This document shows, one piece after another, positions 22,549-24,233 of a DNA stretch of 24,233 nt. The first letter of the stretch is position 1. Every line of letters begins with the position of its first letter. A model generated the notes under the pieces. That model ran no database searches. It was not told the DNA's origin and worked only from the letters and a program-made list of their open reading frames with translations. Source of the stretch: Alphaproteobacteria bacterium UBA1303 (GTDB taxonomy: Bacteria > Pseudomonadota > Alphaproteobacteria > Micropepsales > Micropepsaceae); contig DBTZ01000027.1 in the NCBI GenBank assembly GCA_002307315.1, forward strand, positions 1 through 24,233. The letters are read 5' to 3'. The translations under genes and the position numbers were made by a program.

Positions 22549-24213
22549 ATGGCGCAAGCCGAGCCCCGTGAAAGCATGGACTATGACGTTGTGATCGTCG
22601 GAGGCGGTCCCAGCGGACTTTCGGCGGCGATCCGGCTGAAGCAGCTTGCCGCAGCGGCGGGGACCGAAATTAGCATCTGCCTGATCGACAAAGGGGCAGA
22701 GATCGGCGCGCACATTTTGTCAGGCGCCATACTCGACCCCAGTTCGCTTTTGACACTGATCGCCGATGCGCGAGATAAGGGCGCACCGCTGGACACGCCG
22801 GTTTGCGACGACCGATTTTATTATCTGGCCGAACGAGCCGCCGTGCGATTGCCGAATTTCGCCATGCCGCCGCCGATGCATAACAAGGGGGCGTATATCG
22901 TCAGCCTCGGCAACCTCTGCCGCTGGCTGGGGCATCAGGCCGAGGCGTTAGGCGTAGAAATCTATCCCGGATTTGCCGCCGTCGATACGTTGTTCGACGA
23001 TACCGGCGCGCTTTGCGGCATCGTCACCGGCGATGTCGGCGTGGCGCGCGACGGAACGCGCAAAACCAGTTTTGCCCCCGGCATGGCGCTGATGGGAAAA
23101 TACGTGTTGCTAGCCGAAGGCGCCCGCGGCTTCTTAAGCGAGAATCTGATCGCGCATTTTGACCTACGTCGAACTTGCGACGTGCAAAAATACGGCCTCG
23201 GCATCAAAGAACTGTGGTCGTTGCCGCCCGAGCGTCACCGCCGCGGACAGGTGGTCCACACCGTGGGTTGGCCGCTGGACGATCGCACCGGAGGCGGGCT
23301 GTTTCTGTATCACTGGGGCGAACGGTACTGCTCGATCGGTTTGGTGTTGCACCTGAATTATCGCAATCCTTTTCTGTCGCCGTTCGAGGAATTTCAGCGT
23401 GCCAAGCAACACCCCTTGTTGCGCGCACACCTCGAAGGGGGCAAGCGCGTCGGCTATGGCGCACGGGTGGTAACAGAAGGCGGGCTACAATCGGTGCCGC
23501 AGCTCGCCTTTGCCGGGGGCGCGCTGATCGGCGCTGGGGCCGGCTTCATGAACGTGCCGCGGATCAAGGGTATTCACAACGCCATTGCCTCGGGCATGCT
23601 GGCGGCCGATGGCGCCTTTGCCGCGTTGAATGCGGGGCGGCAGAACGATACGCTGTCGGCATATCAGAACGTCTTCCCCACCAGTTCGATCCATCGCGAT
23701 CTTGCCCCCGTGCGCAACGTCAAGCCGCTGTGGTCGCGCCTGGGCACGCGGCTGGGCGTTATGCTGGGTGGCTTCGACATGTGGTGCCAGATACTGCTGC
23801 GGTTCAGCCCGTTCGGAACGCTGCACCACGACGGTCCCGATCATGCCGCACTTTTGCCCGCCAGCGCCTGCAGGAAACCGGACTATCCCAAAGCGGACGA
23901 GGTCTTCAGCTTCGATCGGCTCTCCAGCGTCTATCTGTCCAATACAAGCCATGAAGAGGATCAGCCGGTACATTTGCATCTGGCCGACCCGGCGATTCCG
24001 CTGGCCGCAAACCTGCCCAAATACGACGAACCCGCCCGGCATTTCTGCCCGGCGGGTGTCTATGACATTATCGAGGTGGAGGGCGTGCGACGGTTTCAGA
24101 TCGATGCCGCCAATTGCCTGCACTGCAAGGCGTGCGAGATCAAGGATCCGTCGCAGAACATAACCTGGACGCCGCCGCAGGGCGCCGGCGGGCCGAATTA
24201 TGCGGATATGTAG
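22549..24213 (+). CDS. Electron transfer flavoprotein-ubiquinone oxidoreductase
   Basis: This 554-residue membrane-associated flavoprotein passes electrons from ETF (fatty-acid and amino-acid oxidation) to ubiquinone. It has an N-terminal FAD fold (VVIVGGGPSGLSAAIRL, 14-30), the family segment EIGAHILSGAILDP, LAEGARG and GAGFMNVPRIKGIHNA further on, and a C-terminal 4Fe-4S domain with Cys500 in FCPAGVY and Cys523, Cys526 and Cys529 in NCLHCKAC. Length and motifs are those of a complete enzyme. The ribosome binding site is weak. The gene is monocistronic here and divergent from the trp operon. Its TAG stop is the first codon of the 23-base repeat that ends the window. Confidence 0.95.
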   Translation: MAQAEPRESMDYDVVIVGGGPSGLSAAIRLKQLAAAAGTEISICLIDKGAEIGAHILSGAILDPSSLLTLIADARDKGAPLDTPVCDDRFYYLAERAAVRLPNFAMPPPMHNKGAYIVSLGNLCRWLGHQAEALGVEIYPGFAAVDTLFDDTGALCGIVTGDVGVARDGTRKTSFAPGMALMGKYVLLAEGARGFLSENLIAHFDLRRTCDVQKYGLGIKELWSLPPERHRRGQVVHTVGWPLDDRTGGGLFLYHWGERYCSIGLVLHLNYRNPFLSPFEEFQRAKQHPLLRAHLEGGKRVGYGARVVTEGGLQSVPQLAFAGGALIGAGAGFMNVPRIKGIHNAIASGMLAADGAFAALNAGRQNDTLSAYQNVFPTSSIHRDLAPVRNVKPLWSRLGTRLGVMLGGFDMWCQILLRFSPFGTLHHDGPDHAALLPASACRKPDYPKADEVFSFDRLSSVYLSNTSHEEDQPVHLHLADPAIPLAANLPKYDEPARHFCPAGVYDIIEVEGVRRFQIDAANCLHCKACEIKDPSQNITWTPPQGAGGPNYADM

Positions 24214-24233
24214 TCGTCCGTGAAAAAGTCCTT
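24211..24233 (+). repeat. 23-bp repeat starting at the ETF-QO stop codon
   Basis: This is an exact inverted copy of 147-169. It starts with the TAG stop of the ETF-QO gene and runs to the window edge. At the other locus the same sequence continues into a GGCCTAGAGC junction and the two-dyad repeat, so the same continuation is expected just beyond this window. Confidence 0.85.

Overview
The window reads as chromosomal DNA of a GC-rich alphaproteobacterium. The tight trpG-trpD-trpC run followed by moaC- and moeA-type genes, the split ThrE-type exporter, the PAS_5 protein and the CTAG-bounded intergenic palindromes all fit that class. Rhodospirillales or a neighbouring order is my best guess, but no single gene proves it. 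I see no rRNA, tRNA, CRISPR array, transposase or phage gene.

Layout: (1) Bases 1-1430 hold a secreted CE2-like SGNH esterase between two degenerate copies of a dyad repeat. (2) Bases 1509-5860 hold an AraC-type regulator, a hemerythrin lacking one iron ligand, a soluble Aer-like PAS protein with a degenerate chemoreceptor tip, and a two-gene threonine/serine exporter. (3) Bases 5936-6293 are a dense block of palindromes joined at CTAG; its last CTAG supplies the stop codon of the next gene. (4) Bases 6290-14608 form a carbohydrate island: a TonB-dependent receptor with an EF-hand-like loop, an AGE-family sugar isomerase/epimerase, a run of hairpins, a small membrane protein, a ROK sugar kinase, a GH79-like glycosidase and a KDG kinase with a LacI-type operator candidate. 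(5) Bases 14712-17109 hold a PAS_5 protein and a secreted TPR-like protein of unknown function. (6) Bases 17130-22073 are one operon, trpG-trpD-trpC-moaC*-moeA*-upp, with four 4-base ATGA overlaps and an intrinsic terminator. (7) Bases 22549-24213 encode ETF-ubiquinone oxidoreductase.

How the genes may work together: the esterase, TonB receptor, glycosidase and KDG kinase suggest uptake and breakdown of an acetylated, uronic-acid-containing glycan. The AGE protein and the ROK kinase could take mannose to fructose and then fructose 6-phosphate. The hemerythrin and PAS protein are plausible oxygen or redox sensing partners.

The strongest unusual signal is in the trp operon. The moaC position encodes a MoaC-like domain that has lost most catalytic residues and is fused to a Cro/C1-type helix-turn-helix. 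The moeA next to it has also lost several signature residues. Together they look like molybdenum-cofactor enzymes turned into a regulatory pair. The second strong signal is a repeat system whose ends coincide with TAG stop codons at three separate genes.
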